Made by a program: the position numbers and the translations under genes. This document shows, piece after piece, positions 7,727 through 15,509 of a stretch of DNA of 64,000 nt. How positions within the stretch are numbered: the first letter of the stretch is position 1; every line of letters begins with the position of its first letter. The notes beneath the pieces were generated by a model. The model did not search any database and had not been told where the DNA came from. It was given only the letters and a program-made list of their open reading frames with translations. Source of the DNA: Solobacterium sp. (GTDB taxonomy: Bacteria; Bacillota_I; Bacilli_A; Erysipelotrichales; Erysipelotrichaceae); NCBI GenBank assembly GCA_024696355.1, contig JAILGV010000030.1, forward strand, positions 1-64,000, in the 5' to 3' direction.

Positions 7727-9108
7727 AAAAAGCAGTGATCTGGCATCAGAATGATGTGCATGCCCGCTTTGAGCGGTTTGCAGGCGCTGCCTTTTATCTG
7801 AAGCAGCATGCCGATGCAGAAAAGGACCTGATCCTGGATGCCGGAGATTTTTCGGATACCATGGATGTTACGGTCTGCGGCACGAACGGTGCAGGTCCCA
7901 TGGAACTGCTGAAGCACTGCGGTTTTGATGCGGCAGTACCGGGAAACAACGAGTTCTTTATGGGACCGCAGGCTCTGGAGGCAATGGCCTGTGTGTTCGG
8001 GCATATGATCTGTGCCAATATAGAAAAGCTGAATCACGAAAAGATTGCGGGAATCCGCGCATATGAACTGATTGAAAAGAACGGTGTGCGCTTTCTGATC
8101 ATCGGTCTGACACCGTACTTCAACGGTCCGGCAGCGTCGGATTTTACGGATATGGCGGGGATCAGGACATATGAGCCTTTCGGTGAAATCAGCCGGATTC
8201 AGCAGGAATGTGCCGGAAAGTATGATCTGTGCATTCTTTTGTCGCACTGCGGAATCAGAACGGACAGGCAGATTGCGGAGCGGACAAAAGTTCACCTGAT
8301 TATCGGCGGACACAGCCATACCGAAATGGACGGTGCGGAATGCGCTGACGGGGTTTATATCCATCAGTGCGGCTGTTTCGGAAAGTTCCTGGGAAAGACG
8401 GAAATATTTCTGGATGATGATATGCACATTCAGGATGTGCGGGCATGCAGTATTGATGTCAGCGGTATGCCGGCTGACGGGGAAACCATGCGGATTTATC
8501 TTGAGCAGAAGGAAATCGCCGAAAAAGCCCTGTCCGCAGTACTGTTTGAAATTGATGAGGAACTGGACTATGATGCCTGCCGCGAATGCCGTGCGGCCAA
8601 TGCCGCGGCGGATGCACTGTACGACCTGTGCCGATGTGATATGGCTCTGATCAACAACGGTATTCTGGAGAAGGGAATCGGCAGACAGATTACAGAAAAG
8701 TCACTGATCGAAGCATCTCCCAGCGGACTGTATCCGACTTCGGTTTACTGGTACGGATCAAAGATCCGCTCCGCTCTGGAAGCTTCGCGTGAAACGGAAC
8801 GGATCAGAGGCAGCGGAAAGGGAAGCGGGTTCAGGGGAACACGGCTCGGAACACTTGCGGTCAGCCGGAATGTGCGTATCCTGAACGGCGGAAGGGAGAT
8901 ACTGGTTGACGGAATTCCTCTGGACGACTGCAGGCTGTATCACGTCATGACCAGCGATTATCTGCAGAGGGGAACAGGCTATGAAATGCTCGGACCTTCC
9001 GAAACAGAAACGGAATATTTCAGGGGCTATATCCGGGACCTTCTTGAGGCTGCACTGAAGGATCCGGAATTTGTGAAACAGACGGCAGTCAGGAGGATAT
9101 ACGAATGA
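7723..9108 (+). CDS. 5'-nucleotidase/UshA-family metallophosphoesterase, cytosolic
   Basis: A 461-residue protein of the bifunctional UshA type. The N-terminal metallophosphatase domain (1-245) carries the metal ligands HQNDVHARF, DAGDFSD, GNNEF (usually GNHE), LSHCG and GGHSHT. The C-terminal 5'-nucleotidase domain (about 260-450) contains LINNGIL in place of the usual substrate-binding N-x-G-G and a LYHVMTSDYL block. There is no signal peptide, unlike UshA or YfkN, so it should act in the cytoplasm. The GNHE-to-GNNE change in a catalytic motif is unusual. It overlaps the CDF gene by 4 bp and the EamA gene by 4 bp (ATGA), so the operon links metal transport to a metal-dependent phosphatase. 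Confidence 0.87.
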   Translation: MKKAVIWHQNDVHARFERFAGAAFYLKQHADAEKDLILDAGDFSDTMDVTVCGTNGAGPMELLKHCGFDAAVPGNNEFFMGPQALEAMACVFGHMICANIEKLNHEKIAGIRAYELIEKNGVRFLIIGLTPYFNGPAASDFTDMAGIRTYEPFGEISRIQQECAGKYDLCILLSHCGIRTDRQIAERTKVHLIIGGHSHTEMDGAECADGVYIHQCGCFGKFLGKTEIFLDDDMHIQDVRACSIDVSGMPADGETMRIYLEQKEIAEKALSAVLFEIDEELDYDACRECRAANAAADALYDLCRCDMALINNGILEKGIGRQITEKSLIEASPSGLYPTSVYWYGSKIRSALEASRETERIRGSGKGSGFRGTRLGTLAVSRNVRILNGGREILVDGIPLDDCRLYHVMTSDYLQRGTGYEMLGPSETETEYFRGYIRDLLEAALKDPEFVKQTAVRRIYE

Positions 9109-9995
9109 AAAAAATGCACGGAAATCTTCTTCTGCTGACAGCGGCTTTTATCTGGGGCTTCGGCTTTATCACACAGACCGTAGCTATGGATCATATCGGT
9201 CCGCTGACGTTCAACGCTGTTAAATATCTGATCGGCGGTGTGACGCTGCTTTTTATAATCCCTGTTCTCGACAGGTTCAAAAGCCCCGGGGAAATGAAAA
9301 ACAATGATAACGCCGTAACTGTAAAGGGCGGCATAGCCTGCGGCGCAGTGCTGGCGGTGGCCTCGGCATTCCAGCAGTTCGGCATCATGCAGACAACGGT
9401 GGGAAAGGCAGGCTTTATCACTGCGCTGTATGTTGTTATCGTGCCGCTTCTGGCGGTTGTAATCGGAAAAAGGATCAGGCCGCTGATCTGGCTCTGCGTC
9501 ATTATGTCGGCTGCCGGTCTGTATTTTCTCAGCATGAAGGATTCGCTGAGGCTGTCTCATGGTGATCTGATGGTCTTTCTGTGTGCTGTCAGTTTTGCCG
9601 TCCATATTCTTGTGATTGATCATTTTATTCCCTATACCGACGGAGCCAGGCTTTCCTGCATTCAGTTTTTCACGGCAGGACTGATATCACTTGTTCCGGC
9701 TCTGATCAGGGAACATCCTGTTTTTACGGATCTTGCGGCTGCCGTTCTGCCGCTTCTTTACTCCGGTATGTTTTCCTCCGGGGCAGGATATACACTGCAG
9801 ATTATCGGACAGAAAAATGCGGACCCTGCGATTGCAAGCATGATTCTTTCACTGGAGTCGGTATTTGCGGCAATTGACGGATTTGTTTTCCTTCATCAGT
9901 CTGTTTCACTGCGTGAACTGTTCGGCATGGTTCTGATGTTTGCGGCAATCATCCTGTCGCAGCTTCCGGAAAAGAGTACCGCTGCCGAAATGTGA
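9105..9995 (+). CDS. EamA/DMT-family transporter
   Basis: A 296-residue protein with ten predicted transmembrane helices arranged as two EamA repeats. Signature stretches are LLTAAFIWGFGFITQTVAM near the N terminus and a late 'ADPAIASMILSLESVFAAIDG' repeat-two core. Drug/metabolite transporters of this type export amino acids or nucleotides, or take up metabolites; the substrate is not predictable here. It is the last gene of the CDF-phosphatase-EamA operon and overlaps the previous stop by 4 bp. Confidence 0.9.
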   Translation: MKKMHGNLLLLTAAFIWGFGFITQTVAMDHIGPLTFNAVKYLIGGVTLLFIIPVLDRFKSPGEMKNNDNAVTVKGGIACGAVLAVASAFQQFGIMQTTVGKAGFITALYVVIVPLLAVVIGKRIRPLIWLCVIMSAAGLYFLSMKDSLRLSHGDLMVFLCAVSFAVHILVIDHFIPYTDGARLSCIQFFTAGLISLVPALIREHPVFTDLAAAVLPLLYSGMFSSGAGYTLQIIGQKNADPAIASMILSLESVFAAIDGFVFLHQSVSLRELFGMVLMFAAIILSQLPEKSTAAEM

Positions 9996-10074
9996 AAAAA
10001 TGCAGAAATCTGAACGGACTTTGAAATATGACGGAATGATTGAAGTAGAATGTATGTAGCAGTGAGAGGGTAAA

Positions 10075-10449
10075 ATGAACGTACTGAAAAATATACTGTA
10101 TATCGCAGTTCTTGCGGCAGTAACTGCGGCTGTCATATATACTGTTTATCATCTTGTCATCAGGAGGGAGGAACATGCCGGGAATCCCGGTGCCGTACGC
10201 AGAGTCAAGGTCCGTGTCTCATCGAAGCGGACGGGGCATGAAGCGCCGGTGGACGAAGGAAATCACGGTGATTTCACGACACTGACCCTGCCGATTGTTC
10301 CGACGGCGTATTATGTGACGTTCGAGACACTGACGGGGCATAAGAAAAAGGAGTTCCGCGTATCCGGAAAGGCTTACGGATTTATTACGGAACAGGAAAC
10401 CGGAACCCTGATTTATCAGGAAGATGAGTTTATTGATTTTCTGCACTGA
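10075..10449 (+). CDS. DUF2500-family single-pass membrane protein
   Basis: A 124-residue protein with one N-terminal membrane helix (about 5-28) and a small beta domain facing outward or inward. The domain fits DUF2500 (YhhM-like): VKVRVSSKR, then TAYYVTFETLTGHKKKEFRVSG and a terminal FIDFLH-like strand. The family's function is unknown. It has its own Shine-Dalgarno (gagagggtaaa). Its 3' end overlaps the convergent minus-strand gene by 20 bp. Confidence 0.8.
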   Translation: MNVLKNILYIAVLAAVTAAVIYTVYHLVIRREEHAGNPGAVRRVKVRVSSKRTGHEAPVDEGNHGDFTTLTLPIVPTAYYVTFETLTGHKKKEFRVSGKAYGFITEQETGTLIYQEDEFIDFLH

Positions 10450-11047
10450 AGAGCGCTGAAAGTCTGCGGCGCAGGGAACGCCTGAGCCGCAGCTTTTTTC
10501 TTTTTGCATAAACAGCAAGAAAAATGCCGGAAAACAGAAGCGTCAGCGATACGGCGAAAAGCGGCACATTAAGGCGGTGTACGCCGAGAACTTTTCCCCT
10601 GACGTCGGCAGCGGAAGCTCTGTCTTTCACATAGATATCATAGCGCTGTACTTCTTCGTCCCAGTAGGAAGCTCCGCAGATATCAAGAACAACGGCATCC
10701 AGTTTTTTCCCGTTTACTTCGATTCTGATTTCATCAAACAGATCATACTGGCGGAATCCGGCCGGCAATGCATTATAATAGGCACATACACCGGATGTGC
10801 TTTCCGTGCAGTACCTGACGGCTGCGGCAACAACGACTCTGCCGTTGTACGTGAATCTGCCGTCTTCATCTGTTTCAAAAGAGGAAGTGCATAAAAGAGA
10901 AGCGGTGCAGGAAGAACTTCCTGTTCCGTCACCGGGATAGTATGATGTAAAACGGACATCCTGATCGGGTGTCCTGGGAAACAGCAGGAACAGATACAGT
11001 GCAGTAATCAGGGCCGCACAGAAACAGCGCAGATACTTCTTCATCAT
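10430..11047 (-). CDS. Membrane-anchored protein with a 3D/double-psi-barrel-like domain
   Basis: A 205-residue protein: an N-terminal signal anchor (about 4-22), an extracellular domain (about 30-165), a second membrane helix (about 170-188) and an arginine-rich cytoplasmic tail. The central part resembles 3D/RlpA-type barrels: SYYPGDGTGSSSCTASLL, GRVVVAAAV, FDEIRIEVNGKKLDAVVLD, and CGASYWDEEVQRYDIYV. The catalytic acids of lytic transglycosylases are not clearly conserved, so enzymatic function is uncertain. TATACT (11054-11059 on the minus strand) lies six bases before the ATG, another leaderless-type start. A role at the cell wall is inference. Confidence 0.65.
   Translation of the reverse strand: MMKKYLRCFCAALITALYLFLLFPRTPDQDVRFTSYYPGDGTGSSSCTASLLCTSSFETDEDGRFTYNGRVVVAAAVRYCTESTSGVCAYYNALPAGFRQYDLFDEIRIEVNGKKLDAVVLDICGASYWDEEVQRYDIYVKDRASAADVRGKVLGVHRLNVPLFAVSLTLLFSGIFLAVYAKRKKLRLRRSLRRRLSALFSAENQ
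10464..10505 (+). terminator. Terminator inside the 3' end of the convergent gene
   Basis: CTGCGG (10464-10469) pairs with CCGCAG (10487-10492) and is followed by ttttttcttttt. It terminates the DUF2500 gene while coding for the C terminus of the minus-strand gene. Confidence 0.65.
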
Positions 11048-11106
11048 CTCTTAAGTATACAGGAGAAGCAGGCCCCGGACATTGCATTTTTGAAAGGAGA
11101 GAGACG

Positions 11107-12006
11107 ATGCTGGATGTAACATTGCTGGGAACCGGCGGGGTCAGACCGCTGCCGGACCGCTTTCTGACATCGCTGCTCGTAAAATACAGGGGCAGGGAAA
11201 TCCTGATTGACTGCGGTGAAGGAACCCAGACAGCAATGAGGAAATATAAAAAGAGTCTGCAGGAGATTGACCTGATCTGTCTGACACACTTCCACGGGGA
11301 TCATATCCTGGGACTGCCGGGACTATTGATGTCCATGGGACTGGAAGGCAGGGAAAAAACACTTACCGTAGCGGGACCGAAAGGAGTCGGGGAGATTGTA
11401 TCCCTGTTCCGTCAGCTCGGACCGGTTCTGTTTCCTGTCAGGTTTATTGAAGTGCACGACTGGCAGGAGTTTTACAGGGAAGACAGTCTCAGCATAACGG
11501 CTTTTTCGGCGCTGCACAGTACGGTCTGCTTCGGATATCGCTTTGATGTCAGCAGAAGCCCGAAATTTGACCGGGAACGTGCCGAGGCACTGCAGATACC
11601 GCTGAAGTACTGGAACAGACTGCAGCACGGCGAAACGGTTGCCGCAGACGATAAGATTTATTATCCGGAGGACGTTCTCGGCGGACCGCGCAGAGGCATC
11701 CGGCTTTCCTACTATACAGATTCCAGACCTACGGAACACATTGCGGCAATGGTTGAAGGTTCTGATCTTCTGATCGGTGAGGCAATGTATCCGGACGACA
11801 GGGAAAAAGCGCGTGAAAGAGGACACAGCAGCGGAACGGAAACCGCAGTACTTGCGAAAAATGCCGGGGTCAGGGAACTGTGGCTGACACACTACAGTCC
11901 GTCCTTCGTGAACCCCGGGGAATGCGCGGAACAGCTGCGCAGCATATTTGCCGATACGGTTCTGCCGTCGGACGGCATGGAGAAAACACTCCGGTTCAGC
12001 GAATAA
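11107..12006 (+). CDS. rnz: Ribonuclease Z (tRNase Z)
   Basis: A 299-residue metallo-beta-lactamase-fold endonuclease that cleaves pre-tRNA 3' trailers. It has the metal motif THFHGDHILGLPG (H61, H63, D65, H66), the LLGTGG start typical of RNase Z, and later ligands in YTDSRP and a GHSSGTETA block. The C-terminal LTHYSPSF histidine is also conserved. The two tRNAs in this window do not encode CCA, so a processing enzyme of this type is expected. Start ATG 11107 follows gaaaggagagagacg. Monocistronic, ending at a bidirectional terminator shared with htpG. Confidence 0.93.
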   Translation: MLDVTLLGTGGVRPLPDRFLTSLLVKYRGREILIDCGEGTQTAMRKYKKSLQEIDLICLTHFHGDHILGLPGLLMSMGLEGREKTLTVAGPKGVGEIVSLFRQLGPVLFPVRFIEVHDWQEFYREDSLSITAFSALHSTVCFGYRFDVSRSPKFDRERAEALQIPLKYWNRLQHGETVAADDKIYYPEDVLGGPRRGIRLSYYTDSRPTEHIAAMVEGSDLLIGEAMYPDDREKARERGHSSGTETAVLAKNAGVRELWLTHYSPSFVNPGECAEQLRSIFADTVLPSDGMEKTLRFSE

Positions 12007-12041
12007 AAGACAGCTGCATCCGATGCAGTACGCAAAAGAAA

Positions 12042-12081
12042 AAAGTCCGTTTTGTGGATTAATTTACAAAACGGGCTTTTT
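12042..12081. terminator. Bidirectional terminator between rnz and htpG
   Basis: AAAGTCCGTTTTGT and ACAAAACGGGCTTT form a long stem around ggattaattt, with T-rich flanks on both strands. Confidence 0.85.
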
Positions 12082-12085
12082 GATG

Positions 12086-13987
12086 TTATTCCTTCGGACC
12101 TGCCTTGACCATCAGATCAACGATCTTCTTGGCGTAGGCAACCGGATCTTCAATCGGCAGACCTTCGATCAGAAGTGCCTGATCATACAGAACGTCCGCG
12201 TATTCCTTCAGAGCATCCGGATTGGATGCATTGACTTTCTGCAGTGTTTCAAAGATCGGATGGTCAGGATTGATTTCAAGGATTTTGGTGGCTTTCAGAC
12301 CCTTGCTGTTGGGGTCCTGTGAGAGAACCTTTTCCATTTCAATGGACATTCCCTGATCGGCAACCATGCATACGGGGTCATCCTTCAGTCTTGAGGAAAT
12401 TCTGACTTCCTTGACTTTGTCGCCCAGAGCTTCCTTCATGGCAGAAAGCATATCCTTGTTTTCTTCTGCTTTCTTCTCTCTGTCTTTCTTTTCTTCCTCG
12501 GTGCCCAGATCGAGGTCGCCCTCCGTAATGGACTTGAATGTCTTTCCGTTGTAGTCATTCATCATGCGGATGGCAAATTCATCAACATTGTCCGTAAAGT
12601 ACAGGACTTCGATGTCTCTGTCCCTGACTTTGTCCATGACCGGAAGTCTTTCGATGTCCGCAATGGAGGAGCCGCTGACAAAATAGATTTCATTTCTGTC
12701 TTCGGGCATTCTCTCAACGTACTCTTTCAGAGTGACGTACTTCTGTTCCCTGCTTGATCTGAACAGCAGAAGGTCCTGAAGCTTTTCCTTTTCCATGCCG
12801 TATGATTTGTAAAGGCTGTATTTCAGGTTGAGGCCGAAGCTGTCAAAGAATTTTTCATATTCCTCACGTTCCTTCTTCAGCATATCCTCAAGGGCTTTTG
12901 TTATCTTTTTGTCGATGGAGGAGGCAAGGGCCTTGACCTGACGGTCCTGCTGGAGGATTTCTCTTGAAATGTTCAGGCTGAGGTCTTCGCTGTCAACCAG
13001 ACCGGTGATGAATCTGTAGCAGTCGGGCAGCAGGTCCTTTGCTTTTTCAAGAATGAATACACCCTTGGAATAAAGCTGAAGTCCCGGCTCGAAGTCTGTA
13101 TTGTAGAAGTTATACGGAGCCTTCTTCGGAATAAACAGAAGGGCGGTATAACTCAGATTGCCTTCAACGGAGTAATGAATCACTTTCTGGGGATCTTCCC
13201 AGTCATTGAATTTTCCCTTGTAGAATTCGTTGTATTCTTCAGGCTTGATCTTTGAACGCTGTTTCTTCCAGATCGGAACCATGCTGTTGAGTGTTTCCTC
13301 CTGAACGGTGTCAATGGTCTTGTCCTCATCCGTCGGATCGGGAATACTCTTTGTCACATCCATTTTGATCGGGTATCTGACATAATCACTGTATTTCTTG
13401 ACGAGGGAACGGAGTTTGTATTCTTCAAGATATTCGGAGTACTTTTCATCATCCGTATCATTTTTGAGGGTAAGGGTGATTCTGGTTCCGATGCTGTCTT
13501 TTTCAGCCGGTGTAATGGTATAGCCGTCCTCTCCCGTCGAAACCCATTTCCATGCCTGATCGCTGCCGGCACTTCTGGATTCCACTTCAATCCTGTCTGC
13601 GACCATAAAGGCGCTGTAGAAGCCGACGCCGAACTGGCCGATGATATCAATGTTTTTATCGGCTTTTTCCAGCTGTGCCTGGAATTCGGCAGAGCCGGAT
13701 TTTGCGATTGTTCCGAGGTTCTTTTCCATTTCGGAATCGGTCATGCCGATGCCGGTGTCTTCAATGACCAGTGTGCGGTCATCTTTGCTGTGCTCGATTT
13801 TGATCCACAGATCTTTTTTGGCAACATTTTTTGATTCATCGGTAAGGCCGAGATAATAACGCTTGTCCAGTGCGTCGCTTGCGTTGGAAATCAGCTCACG
13901 CAGAAAGATTTCCTTGTTTGTGTAGATGGAATTGATCATCAGTCCAAGCAGACGTTTGGATTCTGCCTTAAATTGCTTTTTTGCCAT
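12086..13987 (-). CDS. htpG: Hsp90-family chaperone HtpG
   Basis: A 633-residue ATP-dependent chaperone, the normal length. The GHKL ATPase domain has LISNASDALDK, EDTGIGMT and GQFGVGFYSAF within residues 25-125. The middle domain has GLVDSEDLSLNISREILQQ, and the dimerisation domain ends the protein. It acts in the cytoplasm on stressed proteins. ATG 13987 follows AAGGAGG. The promoter overlaps a CIRCE element, so HrcA should repress it; in Bacillus subtilis htpG is not under HrcA, which makes this control a lineage feature worth noting. Confidence 0.96.
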   Translation of the reverse strand: MAKKQFKAESKRLLGLMINSIYTNKEIFLRELISNASDALDKRYYLGLTDESKNVAKKDLWIKIEHSKDDRTLVIEDTGIGMTDSEMEKNLGTIAKSGSAEFQAQLEKADKNIDIIGQFGVGFYSAFMVADRIEVESRSAGSDQAWKWVSTGEDGYTITPAEKDSIGTRITLTLKNDTDDEKYSEYLEEYKLRSLVKKYSDYVRYPIKMDVTKSIPDPTDEDKTIDTVQEETLNSMVPIWKKQRSKIKPEEYNEFYKGKFNDWEDPQKVIHYSVEGNLSYTALLFIPKKAPYNFYNTDFEPGLQLYSKGVFILEKAKDLLPDCYRFITGLVDSEDLSLNISREILQQDRQVKALASSIDKKITKALEDMLKKEREEYEKFFDSFGLNLKYSLYKSYGMEKEKLQDLLLFRSSREQKYVTLKEYVERMPEDRNEIYFVSGSSIADIERLPVMDKVRDRDIEVLYFTDNVDEFAIRMMNDYNGKTFKSITEGDLDLGTEEEKKDREKKAEENKDMLSAMKEALGDKVKEVRISSRLKDDPVCMVADQGMSIEMEKVLSQDPNSKGLKATKILEINPDHPIFETLQKVNASNPDALKEYADVLYDQALLIEGLPIEDPVAYAKKIVDLMVKAGPKE

Positions 13988-14001
13988 ATAAGCCTCCTTA
14001 G

Positions 14002-14016
14002 CACTCGAAACGAGTG
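14002..14016 (-). promoter_or_regulatory. Second, compact CIRCE-like inverted repeat at the htpG ribosome site
   Basis: CACTCG-TTT-CGAGTG is a perfect inverted repeat. On the minus strand it runs on into CTAAGGAGG, so the right arm equals a CIRCE half-site (GAGTGCTAA) joined to the Shine-Dalgarno. The arm spacing is shorter than in true CIRCE. It could be a weak HrcA site or an mRNA hairpin near the ribosome site. Confidence 0.5.
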
Positions 14017-14032
14017 ACTGCCAACATTAAGT

Positions 14033-14060
14033 ATTATAGTACGTTTTATCACTCTGTCAA
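14033..14060 (-). promoter_or_regulatory. Sigma-A promoter of htpG
   Basis: On the minus strand TTGACA (14055-14060), a 16-bp spacer and TATAAT (14033-14038). Both hexamers are perfect. The -35 lies inside the CIRCE spacer. Confidence 0.85.
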
Positions 14061-14072
14061 TATGAGTGCTAA
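14046..14072. promoter_or_regulatory. CIRCE operator (HrcA-binding site)
   Basis: TTATCACTC, nine bases and GAGTGCTAA differ from the consensus TTAGCACTC-N9-GAGTGCTAA at one position. It covers the htpG -35 box, a classical position for repression by HrcA in Bacillota. Confidence 0.9.
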
Positions 14073-14117
14073 AACGGCATCTGCGGACGGTATCCGGACT
14101 CGGCGGGATTAAAAAAG

Positions 14118-14160
14118 CCGGTCCTGCGGGGGATCAGCTTTGCGGAAGTTCAGGCCGGGA
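14118..14160 (-). terminator. Terminator of the zinc-ribbon membrane gene
   Basis: On the minus strand CCGGCCTG pairs with CAGGACCGG around a GC-rich loop and is followed by TTTTTT. Confidence 0.6.
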
Positions 14161-14169
14161 GGAAAGAGA

Positions 14170-14658
14170 CTAGCACCCGAGCAGGCCCAGGCATCCCAGG
14201 GCGATGCAGATGAGTCCCATCAGATAGCCGGCATTGGCGAGATTTGCGCCTTCTTCACCGGTCTGCGGGATTTCCGCCTGTGCCTTCTGTGAGAAATACG
14301 CTGCTGCGCAGCCGAGGACAAGCCGTAAAAAGCCGCGGAAAAGGATAAGGCCGGCAAGTGCAGCCCAGAATGCAGTCGACGCATTTTTGTTCGTGCGGGA
14401 TTTATCCGTTCTGACGGATTCCTCATGAACGGTTTCGGACACATGAACAGTTTCAGACTCATGAACCGGTTCGTCAACCAGCTCTGCTGTTACCTGTTCC
14501 GGTTCCTGAAACTGTGCCTGTGCCTGAACGTTTCCCTGTGTCTGCACGGCTGTATTGCTTGTGAAATCAGGCAGATCAGTTAATTTTGCTCCGCATGACT
14601 GGCAGAATCTGTCACTGTTTCTGACAATGGTGTTGCAGTATGGACAATGATAAGCCAT
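14170..14658 (-). CDS. Zinc-ribbon protein with C-terminal membrane helices
   Basis: A 162-residue protein. The N terminus is a zinc ribbon (CPYC at 5-8 and CQSC at 19-22). A low-complexity linker (about 30-95) is rich in Gln, Glu, Val and Thr and has two SETVH-type repeats. Two hydrophobic segments (about 96-120 and 143-162) follow. The layout, cytoplasmic zinc ribbon then linker then membrane, matches many uncharacterised Bacillota proteins and resembles the N-terminal half of the HtrA protein at 30-32 kb. Its function is unknown. GGAGGTTACC precedes the ATG. Confidence 0.75.
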   Translation of the reverse strand: MAYHCPYCNTIVRNSDRFCQSCGAKLTDLPDFTSNTAVQTQGNVQAQAQFQEPEQVTAELVDEPVHESETVHVSETVHEESVRTDKSRTNKNASTAFWAALAGLILFRGFLRLVLGCAAAYFSQKAQAEIPQTGEEGANLANAGYLMGLICIALGCLGLLGC

Positions 14659-14717
14659 GGTAACCTCCGGATCAGTTCTCTTGAAAACAGTATATCAAAA
14701 ACTGCATGAAAACTTTG

Positions 14718-14729
14718 TATAATTATTGC
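14718..14729 (+). promoter_or_regulatory. -10 box abutting the start codon (leaderless candidate)
   Basis: TATAAT (14718-14723) is six bases from ATG 14730 and no Shine-Dalgarno is present. Confidence 0.5.
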
Positions 14730-15509
14730 ATGGCAAAAACAAAGCAGACCATTGCGCTGGAAGATGCGCTGGACAGAAAAGCAAGGGAAAACAGGGAATA
14801 CGGCTGCCGGGAAATCACGATCGGTTTCCGCAGACAGGGTCACGGGGATGAAATTGTTGATTTTATGACTATGGATGCCCGCTCGGTATTCCGCTGCTAT
14901 GAACTGAAGGTTTCCCTGGCTGATTTAAAAAGCGAAGCAAAGAAGTCCTGGTACGGCGATTATAATTATCTTCTGACGACAGGGGAGGTGTTTCGGGCTG
15001 TTGAAGAGTGGGAAGACTATATCCCGCCGTTTGTCGGAATTCTGACGGATGAGACACTGACCGTCAGAAGAAAAGCACAGCGGCTCGGCATTGACGGTGA
15101 ACAGCGTGAGATGCTCAAGGATTCCCTGATCCGGAGCATGTTCTGGAAAATGAACGATTTCAGGGACAGCGCCGATCCGGAGGCGTACCGCAGTCTGAAA
15201 AATGATTTTGCCCGGCTGCAGGAGCGCTTTGAGGCATACCGTCTGGAAACAGACCGCAGGAACTGGGTTCTGGAAGATTATGAGAGATATTATGCCCTGA
15301 ATCATCAGCTGGAGGGTTTCTCTGCCGAGAATGATGCAAAAGTTCAGAGAAGCCAGTATTTTGCCAGAAAAAAAGGAGAATTCTGCTGGAGGAACAACCG
15401 GTGTCCTTCCTGCGGGAACTCTGCCCTTATAAATGAAAACGGACCGCAGCTTACTGATTTCTGTCCCTTCTGCGGGGCAGACCTGCGGCATCTTCGAGAG
15501 GTTTTCTGA
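14730..15509 (+). CDS. Predicted PD-(D/E)xK-type protein with C-terminal zinc ribbon
   Basis: A 259-residue protein from ATG 14730. The first 90 residues resemble an MmcB-like PD-(D/E)xK fold: CREITIGF, DEIVDFMTMDARSVFRCYELKVS (acidic residue followed by E-x-K) and a DYNYLLT strand. The middle is helical and charged. The C terminus has a zinc ribbon (CPSCGN and CPFCGA). The protein could bind or cut nucleic acid, but the active-site assignment is by eye. The start with TATAAT six bases upstream is preferred over ATG 14706, which would place the -10 box inside the gene. The 3' end overlaps rlmA (convergent) by 59 bp. Confidence 0.65.
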   Translation: MAKTKQTIALEDALDRKARENREYGCREITIGFRRQGHGDEIVDFMTMDARSVFRCYELKVSLADLKSEAKKSWYGDYNYLLTTGEVFRAVEEWEDYIPPFVGILTDETLTVRRKAQRLGIDGEQREMLKDSLIRSMFWKMNDFRDSADPEAYRSLKNDFARLQERFEAYRLETDRRNWVLEDYERYYALNHQLEGFSAENDAKVQRSQYFARKKGEFCWRNNRCPSCGNSALINENGPQLTDFCPFCGADLRHLREVF

